Part shown: piece by piece, positions 16,432-23,452 of the stretch
Layout: each line of letters opens with the position of its first letter
Numbering within the stretch: position 1 is the stretch's first letter
Origin: JAWLDA01 sp041686855
GTDB taxonomy: Bacteria > Bacillota > Limnochordia > DTU080 > RSA5
DNA length: 64,000 bases
NCBI GenBank assembly: GCA_041686855.1
Contig: JAWLDA010000013.1
Span: 1-64,000 of the forward strand
Direction of reading: 5' to 3'
Position numbers and translations under genes: made by a program
Notes under the pieces: generated by a model
What the model was told of the DNA's origin: nothing
Seen by the model: the letters and a program-made list of their open reading frames with translations, nothing else
Databases searched by the model: none

Positions 16432-17727
16432 CTATTGCCGATCCAGGTGCTCCCGCACGATAGCCGTCAATTGACTCTGCAGGTCGTTGATAAACTGAGG
16501 CAACGCGATCTCCTTGAGCACCAAGGATCGGGTCGTTTGGACGACGGGACCCATCACGTCAGCTTGCACCGCAGCGGGCCAGGTGACCGAACCAGCGATC
16601 GGGCTGTACAGCTCGGACCAGATCATCATGTTGGGGTTGGCCATGGCATACTCTTGGAAGATGGGATGCTGCGCCGCCGACAACGTGGCGGGTGGGTAGC
16701 CCAGAGAAGCGTTATAGCGAGCCAGTACTTCGGGCTGCAGTACATACTTGATGAACTCCCACGCCGCCGCTTGACGCTCGGGCGAGACGTTCATGATCGC
16801 CAAACTCCGATCAGAGAACCGTGAGCTGGGAGCGCTGGACACGTCGGCCCGTAGCGGTGGAGTGGTGCGCAACGGACTCTCCAATTGATCCCACGTATTT
16901 TGACGGTACGTGGCATCGGAGACGTAGGCCGAGCTGTGGGCTCTCGCCTCGTCATTTACTCCACCAGGGAAAAAGACGTAATGCAGGGATTCCTCATTTA
17001 CCATGTCAAGAATCCAGTTAAAGGTACGACGCACCGGTTCGGAGTCGACGACGACTTCGTAATCCTGAGTGATAAACTCACCGCCTGCTTGACCCAGGAG
17101 GACGACGTCAAATTGGAACGGGTGCCGGGCGACGAGCCCATACGTCTCGATTGACTGATCGGGGCCAAAGCGGCGCGCCTGCCTCGCTTGCGCACGCAGG
17201 TCATCCCAGGTCCAGCCCTCTTGGGGCTCCGGCATCGCCAGGTTTGCCAGGATCTCAGGATTGTAGTACATGCCCTCAATCTGAAGGAAGATTGGTAAGC
17301 TGTACAAGGTGCCGTTCACACGGTTTTGGGAGTCAAGCGTTGCCGGAAAGAAGTCCCGGAGGAACGCTTCACCTTCGCGTGCCACAAAAGGCTCGAGACT
17401 CGCCATCCACCCTTGAGACGCGTAGGCGTTGTTAAAAGCAACGGCGCTTTCGATGATGTCGGGAAGATCGCCGGCCAGGTAAGCAGCGGTGATAGACTCA
17501 ACGTCCTCTCCACCACGGCGGACCGTAACGTGAATACGATCTTGGCTTGCATTAAACTCATCGACGATCGGTTGCAACTTCTCCATGTGTTGCGCATTCC
17601 CGCGCATGTGCAACTCGAGGGGCTGGGCAAACGCCGCGGTCGTCAAACACGCGATGATACCCAGTAGTACTGCAACGTGTGCGGCAAATTTCGAGCGTCT
17701 GTTTCTTTGATTCGATTGATAACTCAT
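16432..17727 (-). CDS. Extracellular solute-binding protein, ABC sugar type (copy 2)
   Basis: The 431-residue paralogue of the protein at 12305-13612 is recognisably similar along its whole length and at DNA level. It has a twin-Arg-rich start, a hydrophobic core and AFA-QP as the likely signal peptidase I site, again without a lipobox cysteine. AAAAGGGGGAG is a strong ribosome-binding site before the ATG. It is the first gene of the eight-gene minus-strand operon and is probably the most highly expressed. No transporter membrane or ATPase genes are present in the window. Confidence 0.9.
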   Translation of the reverse strand: MSYQSNQRNRRSKFAAHVAVLLGIIACLTTAAFAQPLELHMRGNAQHMEKLQPIVDEFNASQDRIHVTVRRGGEDVESITAAYLAGDLPDIIESAVAFNNAYASQGWMASLEPFVAREGEAFLRDFFPATLDSQNRVNGTLYSLPIFLQIEGMYYNPEILANLAMPEPQEGWTWDDLRAQARQARRFGPDQSIETYGLVARHPFQFDVVLLGQAGGEFITQDYEVVVDSEPVRRTFNWILDMVNEESLHYVFFPGGVNDEARAHSSAYVSDATYRQNTWDQLESPLRTTPPLRADVSSAPSSRFSDRSLAIMNVSPERQAAAWEFIKYVLQPEVLARYNASLGYPPATLSAAQHPIFQEYAMANPNMMIWSELYSPIAGSVTWPAAVQADVMGPVVQTTRSLVLKEIALPQFINDLQSQLTAIVREHLDRQ

Positions 17728-17833
17728 GCTAGCTCCCCCTTTTCCTTTTATCCAGAATGGATTCCAATTTGGGTGTAACGTTATTATTTGGTGTGAATGC
17801 CACGTATTCCTCTCGCATCATTGCGTATTGGTG

Positions 17834-17857
17834 ATATAATAATTTAGTAGTTTATAT
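17834..17857 (+). promoter_or_regulatory. -10 element and operator candidate upstream of the ArsR gene
   Basis: TATAAT lies at 17835-17840, with no good -35 box. ATATAA at 17834-17839 pairs with TTATAT at 17852-17857 across 12 bases. The same half-site core TAATTTA recurs upstream of the tusA operon. The layout suggests autoregulation by the ArsR protein encoded just downstream, and the site could also affect the divergent catabolic operon. Confidence 0.45.
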
Positions 17858-17878
17858 ATCTGACAAGGAGGGAGTCGC

Positions 17879-18238
17879 ATGGATTCGAAGCAGCGCGTCT
17901 ACGAATCTCACGCGGAGATCTGCAAAGCGTTATCCCACCCGAAGCGACTCGAAATATTGGACATTCTTCGGGAGGGCGAGCGTGCCGTCGAGGAGATTGC
18001 CAATAAGACCCGCATGCAGAAGTCGAATCTCTCCCAGCACTTGGCTGTCCTGAGGAAAGTGAATCTCGTGACGACGCGGCGACACGGTTTGAACGTCTTT
18101 TACGAGATTGCCAATCCGCGCATTATGGATGCCTGCGATATTCTTAAGGAAGTTCTTTTGAATACGTGGACCGAAAGCGGTTCGATCGCCACTGAGATGG
18201 AGCAAGAGACGCAAAAACGGGCGAATCCATCGTCCTAG
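17879..18238 (+). CDS. ArsR-family transcriptional regulator
   Basis: The 119-residue winged-helix protein shows LSHPKRLEILDILREGE, then the recognition region MQKSNLSQHLAVLRKVNLVTTRRHGLNVFYEI. It has only two cysteines, Cys15 and Cys86, and no CVCD metal motif, so metal sensing by the classical site is unlikely. Two-cysteine ArsR proteins such as SqrR and BigR sense persulfides, which would fit the facing sulfur operon; that is inference. GGAGGGAG precedes the ATG. Its 3' end overlaps the terminator of the convergent DUF302 operon. Confidence 0.88.
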   Translation: MDSKQRVYESHAEICKALSHPKRLEILDILREGERAVEEIANKTRMQKSNLSQHLAVLRKVNLVTTRRHGLNVFYEIANPRIMDACDILKEVLLNTWTESGSIATEMEQETQKRANPSS

Positions 18239-18247
18239 ATTCGCCCG
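18213..18247 (-). terminator. Rho-independent terminator of the sulfur operon
   Basis: On the minus strand a 10-bp stem CGGGCGAATC/GATTCGCCCG is followed by TTTTT (18217-18213). It lies 30 bases after the DUF302 stop codon and inside the last codons of the ArsR gene. Confidence 0.85.
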
Positions 18248-18278
18248 TGCTACGTTACTACATCTTCGGTTGTACCCA

Positions 18279-18665
18279 CTATACAGCGTCGATCGCCTTT
18301 TTCAACAGCGCATCAGCTCGTTCAGCAACACTCGACAGTTTTTCATTCTCAACGACGCCCATCATCACCTTGGGGTCGATTACCGCTACAATGCTCTCGT
18401 CACCGTCTTCGTAGACAATCACATTGCATGGAAGGAGCAATCCGAGCTCCCTTTCGGCCTGTAACGCTTCGTATGCGAGGTGCGGATTACACGCTCCCAA
18501 AATGACGTAGCGCCTACCAAAGTCGACGTCGAGCTTCTTTTTGATCGTCGCCGCGACATCAATCTCACAAAGCACTCCAAATCCCTGTTCCTTGAGAGAC
18601 TGCTGCATTCGTTCCACAGCCTGTTCGTAGGGGACGTTCAATCGCTTGCGATAGCCGTACTCCAT
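18279..18665 (-). CDS. DUF302 domain protein
   Basis: The 128-residue protein matches DUF302: YEQAVERMQQSLKEQGFGVLCEIDVAATIKKKL, then VILGACNPHLAYEALQAERELGLLLPCNVIVYE. Members often accompany thiosulfate and sulfane-sulfur genes; the function is unknown. ATG at 18665 is eight bases from GGAGG, better spaced than the ATG six bases before it. It is the last gene of the sulfur operon, so a role in sulfur or reactive-sulfur handling is likely but not shown. Confidence 0.82.
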   Translation of the reverse strand: MEYGYRKRLNVPYEQAVERMQQSLKEQGFGVLCEIDVAATIKKKLDVDFGRRYVILGACNPHLAYEALQAERELGLLLPCNVIVYEDGDESIVAVIDPKVMMGVVENEKLSSVAERADALLKKAIDAV

Positions 18666-18688
18666 CGACATTGCCTCCAATCTTTCGA

Positions 18689-19264
18689 TTAACATTTTTG
18701 TCCGAGGACGAGATAGAAATGCTCTCCATACGACGTACTGCCGCGCAGGGCGAAGTCGGCCGACCGCATAGCAACTTCAACCTCACTTTGGGGCAGCCTT
18801 TCATGCTCAGGTGGACCAATCTTTCGATGATTTGTCGGTGCCCATTCCAAAATCGCAAGGGTTCCGCCCACTCGCAGCATTCGTTTCATCTCCGCTAAAA
18901 AAGCGGTCCGGTCCTTAGGAAGAATTTCGTGAAAGACCGCCGACATAAAGACGTGATCAGCGACTTCATCATCCAGAGGTACGACAGTCTCCTGGGAGAG
19001 CACTAACTCAATAGACAGCCCCTTCATGCGTTGAGCAACGATCTCCAGCATCTCAGAGGAGATATCAACGGCGTAGACCTTACCGTGTGGGCCAACCAAC
19101 TCAGCGGCGGGAACGGCGAAATAGCCACTCCCTGTGCCCACGTCGACGATCGTTTGTCCAGGCTTCAGTCCGATTTCGCTTAGAACACGCTCAGGCGGAA
19201 GCGCTTCCCGCCTCTCGGGGCTCTCTAACCGTTCCCAATTGCTCGGATCAAACTTGTGCGCCAA
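18689..19264 (-). CDS. Class I SAM-dependent methyltransferase
   Basis: The 191-residue Rossmann methyltransferase has IVDVGTGSGYFAVPAA (motif I, SAM binding), VYAVDISSEML (motif II) and MLRVGGTLAILEW (motif IV). The N-terminal HKFDPSNWERLESPERR is typical of a small group found beside sulfur-transfer genes in Firmicutes and Deltaproteobacteria. The substrate is unknown; thiol or metalloid methylation is possible in this context. It lies in the sulfur operon between the DsrE-like and DUF302 genes. Confidence 0.85.
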   Translation of the reverse strand: MAHKFDPSNWERLESPERREALPPERVLSEIGLKPGQTIVDVGTGSGYFAVPAAELVGPHGKVYAVDISSEMLEIVAQRMKGLSIELVLSQETVVPLDDEVADHVFMSAVFHEILPKDRTAFLAEMKRMLRVGGTLAILEWAPTNHRKIGPPEHERLPQSEVEVAMRSADFALRGSTSYGEHFYLVLGQKC

Positions 19265-19300
19265 CTAAATCACCGACCGTCCTTGGATTTCCCCAATCGT

Positions 19301-19705
19301 TTAAAACGTAACCGTCGTATCAGCATCAAAGGCAAAGTCGAGGAACGACGTCGCGCCCGCATACTCGAGACCATTGATCAAATCATCCCTGGTGACTCCC
19401 ATGACATCCATGGTCATTTGGCATGCGATCAGCCGCACTCCACTCTCCTTGCAGATCTCGATCAACTCGGAGACCGGCGGCACGCCCGCCCGCTTGAATC
19501 CTTCTTCAGCGCCCTTGAGATGTACAGGCATGGGAAGATGCTGATCCGGCTCCTTCCGCAGGAGATTAAGCCCGCCAAAGGTGCAGAATACGGCGACTTC
19601 GGCACCCATTGCGGCGGCAGCGGTAGCTATATTAAGCGGAGGGTACGCCCCTTCGAGATCGCCCTTTGTTGCAATCACCGCTACACGTCGTCTCTTCTCC
19701 ATCAT
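19301..19705 (-). CDS. DsrE/DsrF/DrsH-like sulfurtransferase-family protein
   Basis: The 134-residue protein has the DsrE-like fold: VAVIATKGDLEGAYPPLNIATAAAAMG, then AEVAVFCTFGGLNLLRK and GVRLIACQMTMDVMG. The two cysteines in FCTFGG and IACQMT are typical of the DrsE-like group that carries persulfides between TusA, rhodanese and heterodisulfide reductase. It is downstream of the TusA-rhodanese gene in the same operon. An ATG directly after the first would shorten it by one residue. Confidence 0.87.
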   Translation of the reverse strand: MMEKRRRVAVIATKGDLEGAYPPLNIATAAAAMGAEVAVFCTFGGLNLLRKEPDQHLPMPVHLKGAEEGFKRAGVPPVSELIEICKESGVRLIACQMTMDVMGVTRDDLINGLEYAGATSFLDFAFDADTTVTF

Positions 19706-19739
19706 TCTCCATCACCTTTCTACTTCTGGCTCCTTTATC

Positions 19740-20324
19740 TCAAACTCCGTCATTGATCGTCGGTCCGGTCCAGGCAATCATGCCCGGGACCACGTTTTTA
19801 ACGTTTGTAAACCCTTTCTTGGTTAGGATCTGACATGCGTAATCACTCCGCCGTGCACTTCGGCAGATGACGGCAATCTCGTCGTTAAGGTCGAGGAGGT
19901 TTGCAGCCCTATCTGCGAGCTCCTCGAGGGGAATTAAGATTGCTCCAGGGATGCGAGCCTCCACATACTCTCCTCTCTCCCGGACATCGACGAGCCGAAT
20001 GAACTCCCTCTCTTCAATCTTTCGCAGGAGCTCATCGTTGGAGATCGTTTGCGTAAAAACCCTCTCCTTCTCCTTGGTCTCCGGTCGAGTCTTGCGCAAA
20101 TAATGCTTGTAAAGACCATCCTCCTCTCGGGAGTCGATCAACTCGTGCTCCGTTTGCGCTGCAAATGACTTGAAGTCAGCAATTGACCCCTTATCAGTCG
20201 CCAGTACCTCGATAATGTCACCAACCGCGACTCGATCCATCGCCTTCCTTGCGCGAATGATCGGTAACGGGCACGCTACATTGCGTGCATCCACGGTTTC
20301 GGCAACGTTAAACACCTTGGACAT
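19740..20324 (-). CDS. TusA-rhodanese fusion sulfurtransferase
   Basis: The 194-residue fusion has an N-terminal TusA domain (about 1-80; ARNVACPLPIIRARKAM with the persulfide Cys18 and the CPxP motif) and a C-terminal rhodanese domain (about 95-190; LVDVRERGEYVEARIPGA and the active-site loop VICRSARRSDYA). It can accept sulfane sulfur on one domain and pass it to the other. Gene order with a separate TusA, a rhodanese-MBL and a DsrE-like protein indicates a persulfide relay. Confidence 0.92.
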   Translation of the reverse strand: MSKVFNVAETVDARNVACPLPIIRARKAMDRVAVGDIIEVLATDKGSIADFKSFAAQTEHELIDSREEDGLYKHYLRKTRPETKEKERVFTQTISNDELLRKIEEREFIRLVDVRERGEYVEARIPGAILIPLEELADRAANLLDLNDEIAVICRSARRSDYACQILTKKGFTNVKNVVPGMIAWTGPTINDGV

Positions 20325-20336
20325 CGTGACTCCCCC

Positions 20337-21491
20337 TCACTCCGAAACCGCACATCGGTTTGGCCCAATCTCCATCTCGGTCGCTTCCGCATCAGTCACA
20401 TCCTTGACGCCATTATTCACGCGGCGAATTTCGCTGAAGTTTGCGGGTTGCATGGGCATGCCACCCAATATCTCTTCAACAAACCGGTCCTTCTCCGTGA
20501 TCTGTAAGATTGGATTCCTCGTACGGAGATCGCCCAATGTGGCCGTAACAATGCCGTCCTGATTAAACTCCCTCGCGTCCCCGTAATGTCCCGGATAGAT
20601 GTGAATGGAATCATCCAGACTTGTAATTCGGCCAAACAACGTCTTGTGTAGATCATGAATCCATCTCTCAGCCATTCCGCCAAGATCAGGACGTCCAACG
20701 CTCGCTACAAAGAGTAGATCTCCTGTCAGGAGGAGTTCGTCACACACGAGTAAAGAGGTGCTCCCCGGAGTGTGTCCGGGCGTGTGGATTCCAACCGTTT
20801 CAATCGCCGACTCACCAACCCGAATTAATGCCCCTTCATTGAGTGGTGTAAACGGGTACGTCACATCCTGTCCGTCAGCAGACGGCAAATAGTACGTCGC
20901 TTCGGTTAGCTCTGCAAGTCTTCTCCCACCTGAAATGTGGTCCGCATGGAGGTGAGTATCCACGACGTGCTTGATGACAAGGCCGTGTTCCGCCGCCAAC
21001 TGGAGATAAGGGTGCACGTGCCGGCCAGGATCGACGACCATCGCCTCACCCTCCGAACCCATCAAATACGAGAGGCACCCCTTTGCAACGCGATTTATTT
21101 GCCACAAATCAAAGGGTGTTCGGCCTCGGGAGGCTTCCTTAACCCTTTTGACGTCGTAGATCTGACTCCAAGCGAGCATCCCGCCTTCCAAGTTTTTGGC
21201 GTCGTACCCCTTTTGACGTAGCTCCTGCACGAGGTAGTCGGAGGCGCCGCCCTTGGCGCAAACCACGACAATCTCCCTATCTTTAGGGAGCCTTGCCATG
21301 ACGCTCTCTTCGTCCTCGAGATAGAGAAAGTACGGGATATTGAGGGTTTTCACACGCTCAGAGGTATCGATCGGCCAATCGAAGTACTCATTCTCGGCTC
21401 GAACATCGAGAACGAACACGTCTTCTCCGGAGCTGAGCTTTGCCTGAAGCTCACTCGGTGCGATTTGTGACTTCGCGGTTATCGTCCCCAT
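20337..21491 (-). CDS. Rhodanese-MBL fold protein (persulfide dioxygenase-like)
   Basis: The 384-residue protein has an N-terminal rhodanese-like domain (about 1-110; VLDVRAENEYFDWP and the Cys loop VVCAKGGASDYL) and then a metallo-beta-lactamase fold (about 130-360; VVDTHLHADHISGGRR, TPGHTPGSTSLLV, YPGHYGD). The HxHxDH motif and later His/Asp residues fit iron-dependent persulfide dioxygenases. In CstB of staphylococci the MBL part comes first, so the order is reversed here. It probably oxidises or moves persulfide sulfur. The MBL could instead be a glyoxalase II-like hydrolase. Confidence 0.85.
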   Translation of the reverse strand: MGTITAKSQIAPSELQAKLSSGEDVFVLDVRAENEYFDWPIDTSERVKTLNIPYFLYLEDEESVMARLPKDREIVVVCAKGGASDYLVQELRQKGYDAKNLEGGMLAWSQIYDVKRVKEASRGRTPFDLWQINRVAKGCLSYLMGSEGEAMVVDPGRHVHPYLQLAAEHGLVIKHVVDTHLHADHISGGRRLAELTEATYYLPSADGQDVTYPFTPLNEGALIRVGESAIETVGIHTPGHTPGSTSLLVCDELLLTGDLLFVASVGRPDLGGMAERWIHDLHKTLFGRITSLDDSIHIYPGHYGDAREFNQDGIVTATLGDLRTRNPILQITEKDRFVEEILGGMPMQPANFSEIRRVNNGVKDVTDAEATEMEIGPNRCAVSE

Positions 21492-21505
21492 CGTAATCCT
21501 CCCTG

Positions 21506-21742
21506 CTAGTTGCCCTTTTTAATGTAAAACCTTAAGTTGCCGCCCTCCTCATTCCACGCCACGATCTCGTGACCGGCGTGCTTGGCCCAACCTTGCAGAT
21601 CATTGATTGCCCCACGATCAGTAGCAACAACCTCTAGTACCTGGCCCTCGCCAATGTCGTCCATTGCACGCTTCGTGCGAACGACCGGCATGGGACAGCT
21701 TAACCCTCTACAATCAACGGTCTTCATCGCCGTCGTAGACAT
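21506..21742 (-). CDS. tusA: TusA-family sulfurtransferase
   Basis: The 78-residue single-domain sulfur carrier has VDCRGLSCPMPVVRTKRAM, giving the CPxP motif with the persulfide-forming cysteine, and the second half VLEVVATDRGAINDLQGWAKHAGHEIV is typical. ATG at 21742 is preferred over longer frames because GAGGAGGGG stands before it. It is the first gene of the six-gene sulfur operon and lies behind a promoter region with an inverted repeat. Confidence 0.92.
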   Translation of the reverse strand: MSTTAMKTVDCRGLSCPMPVVRTKRAMDDIGEGQVLEVVATDRGAINDLQGWAKHAGHEIVAWNEEGGNLRFYIKKGN

Positions 21743-21806
21743 CGATAGATCCCCTCCTCGTGCAAGTAAACGCGTAGAGTCGGCTACGAACTTCATTATT
21801 GGTACA

Positions 21807-21832
21807 CTAATTTACAAATCAATGAATTAGTC
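21807..21832. promoter_or_regulatory. Inverted repeat, candidate operator of the tusA operon
   Basis: ACTAATT at 21807-21813 pairs with AATTAGT at 21826-21832 across 12 bases. The spacer length equals that of the arms upstream of the ArsR gene, and CTAATTTAC occurs again at 21867-21875. It overlaps a possible -35 region for tusA. Binding by the ArsR-family protein is inferred. Confidence 0.45.
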
Positions 21833-21843
21833 TTGATTAAAAA

Positions 21844-21861
21844 ACCCGCTTCACGGCGAGT
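21844..21861 (-). terminator. Terminator between sigZ-like gene and tusA
   Basis: On the minus strand ACTCGC pairs with GCGGGT around a six-base loop, followed by six T residues. It should end transcripts from the sigma-factor gene before tusA. Confidence 0.65.
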
Positions 21862-21894
21862 GTTTCCTAATTTACTTATATCTAATATAGTGAC

Positions 21895-21924
21895 ATACTA
21901 ACATCAGTGTTATTGCGGTGTCAA
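21895..21924 (-). promoter_or_regulatory. Sigma-A-like promoter downstream of the sigma-factor gene
   Basis: TTGACA, an 18-base spacer, then TAGTAT on the minus strand. It lies right after the sigma-factor stop codon and before a terminator, so its transcript would be short unless the terminator is read through. Confidence 0.5.
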
Positions 21925-21932
21925 CACCCGCG

Positions 21933-22535
21933 CTACGTTGGGTCGAGGTGAACGTAACGTTCACCTCGACGAGAGTCGCCTACTGCCAAGTCACAACAGG
22001 CGCAAGTCCCCTGCTTAGGCTCAAAGTCGGCAATACCACCTCTTCTATCGAATTCGAAGCGACAGCACTCCAACAGCATCTCCTTTAACAGTCCTCGTCC
22101 CCGTTGGACCCGAGACTTAGCCCCGGAGAATGACAAGCCCGCCATCTGTGCGTACTCGCGCTGCGTGAGCCCGTTTAATTCCGTGTTTGCCAGCGCCTCC
22201 CTGTACTTCTCGGGAAGGGCTTCGATCATCGGTTTCACGCATGCAACCGCACCAGACGGTTCCTCTTCTTCCTCTGCCACGGGTTCCGAAACCGTATCGA
22301 GGCTGACGCTCTCCGTGCGACCTCGATAAAAATCAATGACCGCATTGCGAGCAATCCGGTAGATCCAGGCATCCAGTTGCTCGGAATCTCGCAGACGCGA
22401 AATGCCCTTGTGAATCCTCAAGAACACCGTCTGCAAGATATCGTCAACATCGTGCGAATCTCGCACCCGTCGGCTGATGTACCCTCGAAGATTGCCACTC
22501 AGCAACTCCCACACGCTTTCGGTGGAGAGACTCAC
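21933..22535 (-). CDS. sigZ: SigZ-like RNA polymerase sigma factor
   Basis: The 200-residue ECF-type sigma factor has region 2 (HDVDDILQTVFLRIHKG, LDAWIYRIARNAVIDFYRGR) and region 4 (LPEKYREALANTELNGLTQ, LSFSGAKSRVQRGRGLLKEML). The C-terminal tail has a CC pair and CACC, as in the SigZ group, and may bind metal or sense thiols. No anti-sigma factor is beside it. The DUF2703 gene lies immediately upstream in the same orientation, a pairing seen elsewhere in Firmicutes. Its targets are unknown. Confidence 0.85.
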   Translation of the reverse strand: MSLSTESVWELLSGNLRGYISRRVRDSHDVDDILQTVFLRIHKGISRLRDSEQLDAWIYRIARNAVIDFYRGRTESVSLDTVSEPVAEEEEEPSGAVACVKPMIEALPEKYREALANTELNGLTQREYAQMAGLSFSGAKSRVQRGRGLLKEMLLECCRFEFDRRGGIADFEPKQGTCACCDLAVGDSRRGERYVHLDPT

Positions 22536-22559
22536 TTGGGACGCCTCCTTAACACCGTG

Positions 22560-23144
22560 CTACTCACTGGACTGGCACCCGCATTGTCCCGTAGGAACTG
22601 TTTCACAGCACTGAGCCTTCTCGGACGGTTCACAACACGTCAACTGTTCCGCGGGAGCGCAACACCTGGAATCCCCGTTGGTGTCGTGTTGCGCTTTCCC
22701 GGCGAAAAAGCGTTTGAGGTTTTCTGGGACTCCTAGATATTCCACTGAATTACCCTTTGGTTGCCTTGTTCGACCGTACACTTCTTGCAGTACGGCATCC
22801 ACAATCATCGCCTTGGGAGCCTCAGTATACTCCTTCCCCCGATAGACCCATACCCGGCACTCGACACTTCCGTTACTGGAGCAAGCCTCGCATCGGCTCT
22901 CGCGTAAGTCAAGTGCAATGTCGCGGCCGTTGACTCGGATCGTCGGCGAGGTGAGAAACTGGAGCGCCCTGGCCTTCTCTGTGGAATCGACAAGTATCTT
23001 CCGGAGAACAGTCTCGACCCCTTCAGCCTCGAGAACCGCCTTCACCTCCGACAGTGCCTCGTCCAAATTTTGGTCCGACCCGATACACCGTGTGCACACA
23101 TCGAGGTCGATGTACATGAAATCGATTTCGACGATTTGACCCAT
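22560..23144 (-). CDS. DUF2703 cysteine-rich protein
   Basis: The 194-residue protein has a thioredoxin-like DUF2703 body (VEIDFMYIDLDVCTRCIGSDQNLDEAL, with CxxC near residue 17; SPTIRVNGRDIALDLRESRCEAC) and a C-terminal tail holding several CC or CxC groups (SRCCAPAEQ, LTCCEP, AQCCETV, GQCGCQ). The tail suggests metal or metalloid binding. It probably forms an operon with the SigZ-like gene, 25 bases downstream. Function is unknown; a role as partner or sensor for the sigma factor is inferred from gene order only. Confidence 0.78.
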   Translation of the reverse strand: MGQIVEIDFMYIDLDVCTRCIGSDQNLDEALSEVKAVLEAEGVETVLRKILVDSTEKARALQFLTSPTIRVNGRDIALDLRESRCEACSSNGSVECRVWVYRGKEYTEAPKAMIVDAVLQEVYGRTRQPKGNSVEYLGVPENLKRFFAGKAQHDTNGDSRCCAPAEQLTCCEPSEKAQCCETVPTGQCGCQSSE

Positions 23145-23245
23145 TCTACGTCATCCTTTCGTACTCACAATTGACGGGCCGCGCTCGGCCGTCATCATTA
23201 CAGACGAAGGATACGAGAAAAGGACGCACATTCTAAAGCAAATAA

Positions 23246-23287
23246 GAGAAGCCCATCGTCACAAATATCGGTGACAATGGGCTTCTC
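23246..23287 (-). terminator. Hairpin terminator after tRNA-Ala
   Basis: A long inverted repeat (GAGAAGCCCAT... paired with ...ATGGGCTTCTC, 17-bp arms with one mismatch) follows the tRNA on the minus strand. The flanks are AT-rich but lack a long T-run. It can also act on the plus strand. Confidence 0.6.
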
Positions 23288-23294
23288 ATTTGTT

Positions 23295-23370
23295 TGGTGG
23301 AGACGATCGGGGTCGAACCGACGACCTCCGCCTTGCAAGGGCGGCGCTCTCCCAACTGAGCTACGTCCCC
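23295..23370 (-). tRNA. tRNA-Ala (UGC)
   Basis: The 76-base cloverleaf on the minus strand starts GGGGACGTAGCTCAGTTGG and ends in an encoded CCA. The anticodon loop CTTGCAA gives anticodon TGC between CCGCC and GGCGG, and the T arm GGTTCGACC is present. It lies downstream of gyrA with its own promoter. Confidence 0.97.
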
Positions 23371-23402
23371 GAAGGAAATGTGCCTTACGGGCTCATTTCC
23401 GT

Positions 23403-23431
23403 ATTATACCCCACATTAGAGCGGTTGACTA
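23403..23431 (-). promoter_or_regulatory. Promoter of tRNA-Ala
   Basis: TATAAT on the minus strand lies 17 bases from a weak -35 box TAGTCA and about 30 bases before the tRNA 5' end. Confidence 0.6.
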
Positions 23432-23452
23432 GAGGGCATTTTTTCCGATCTG

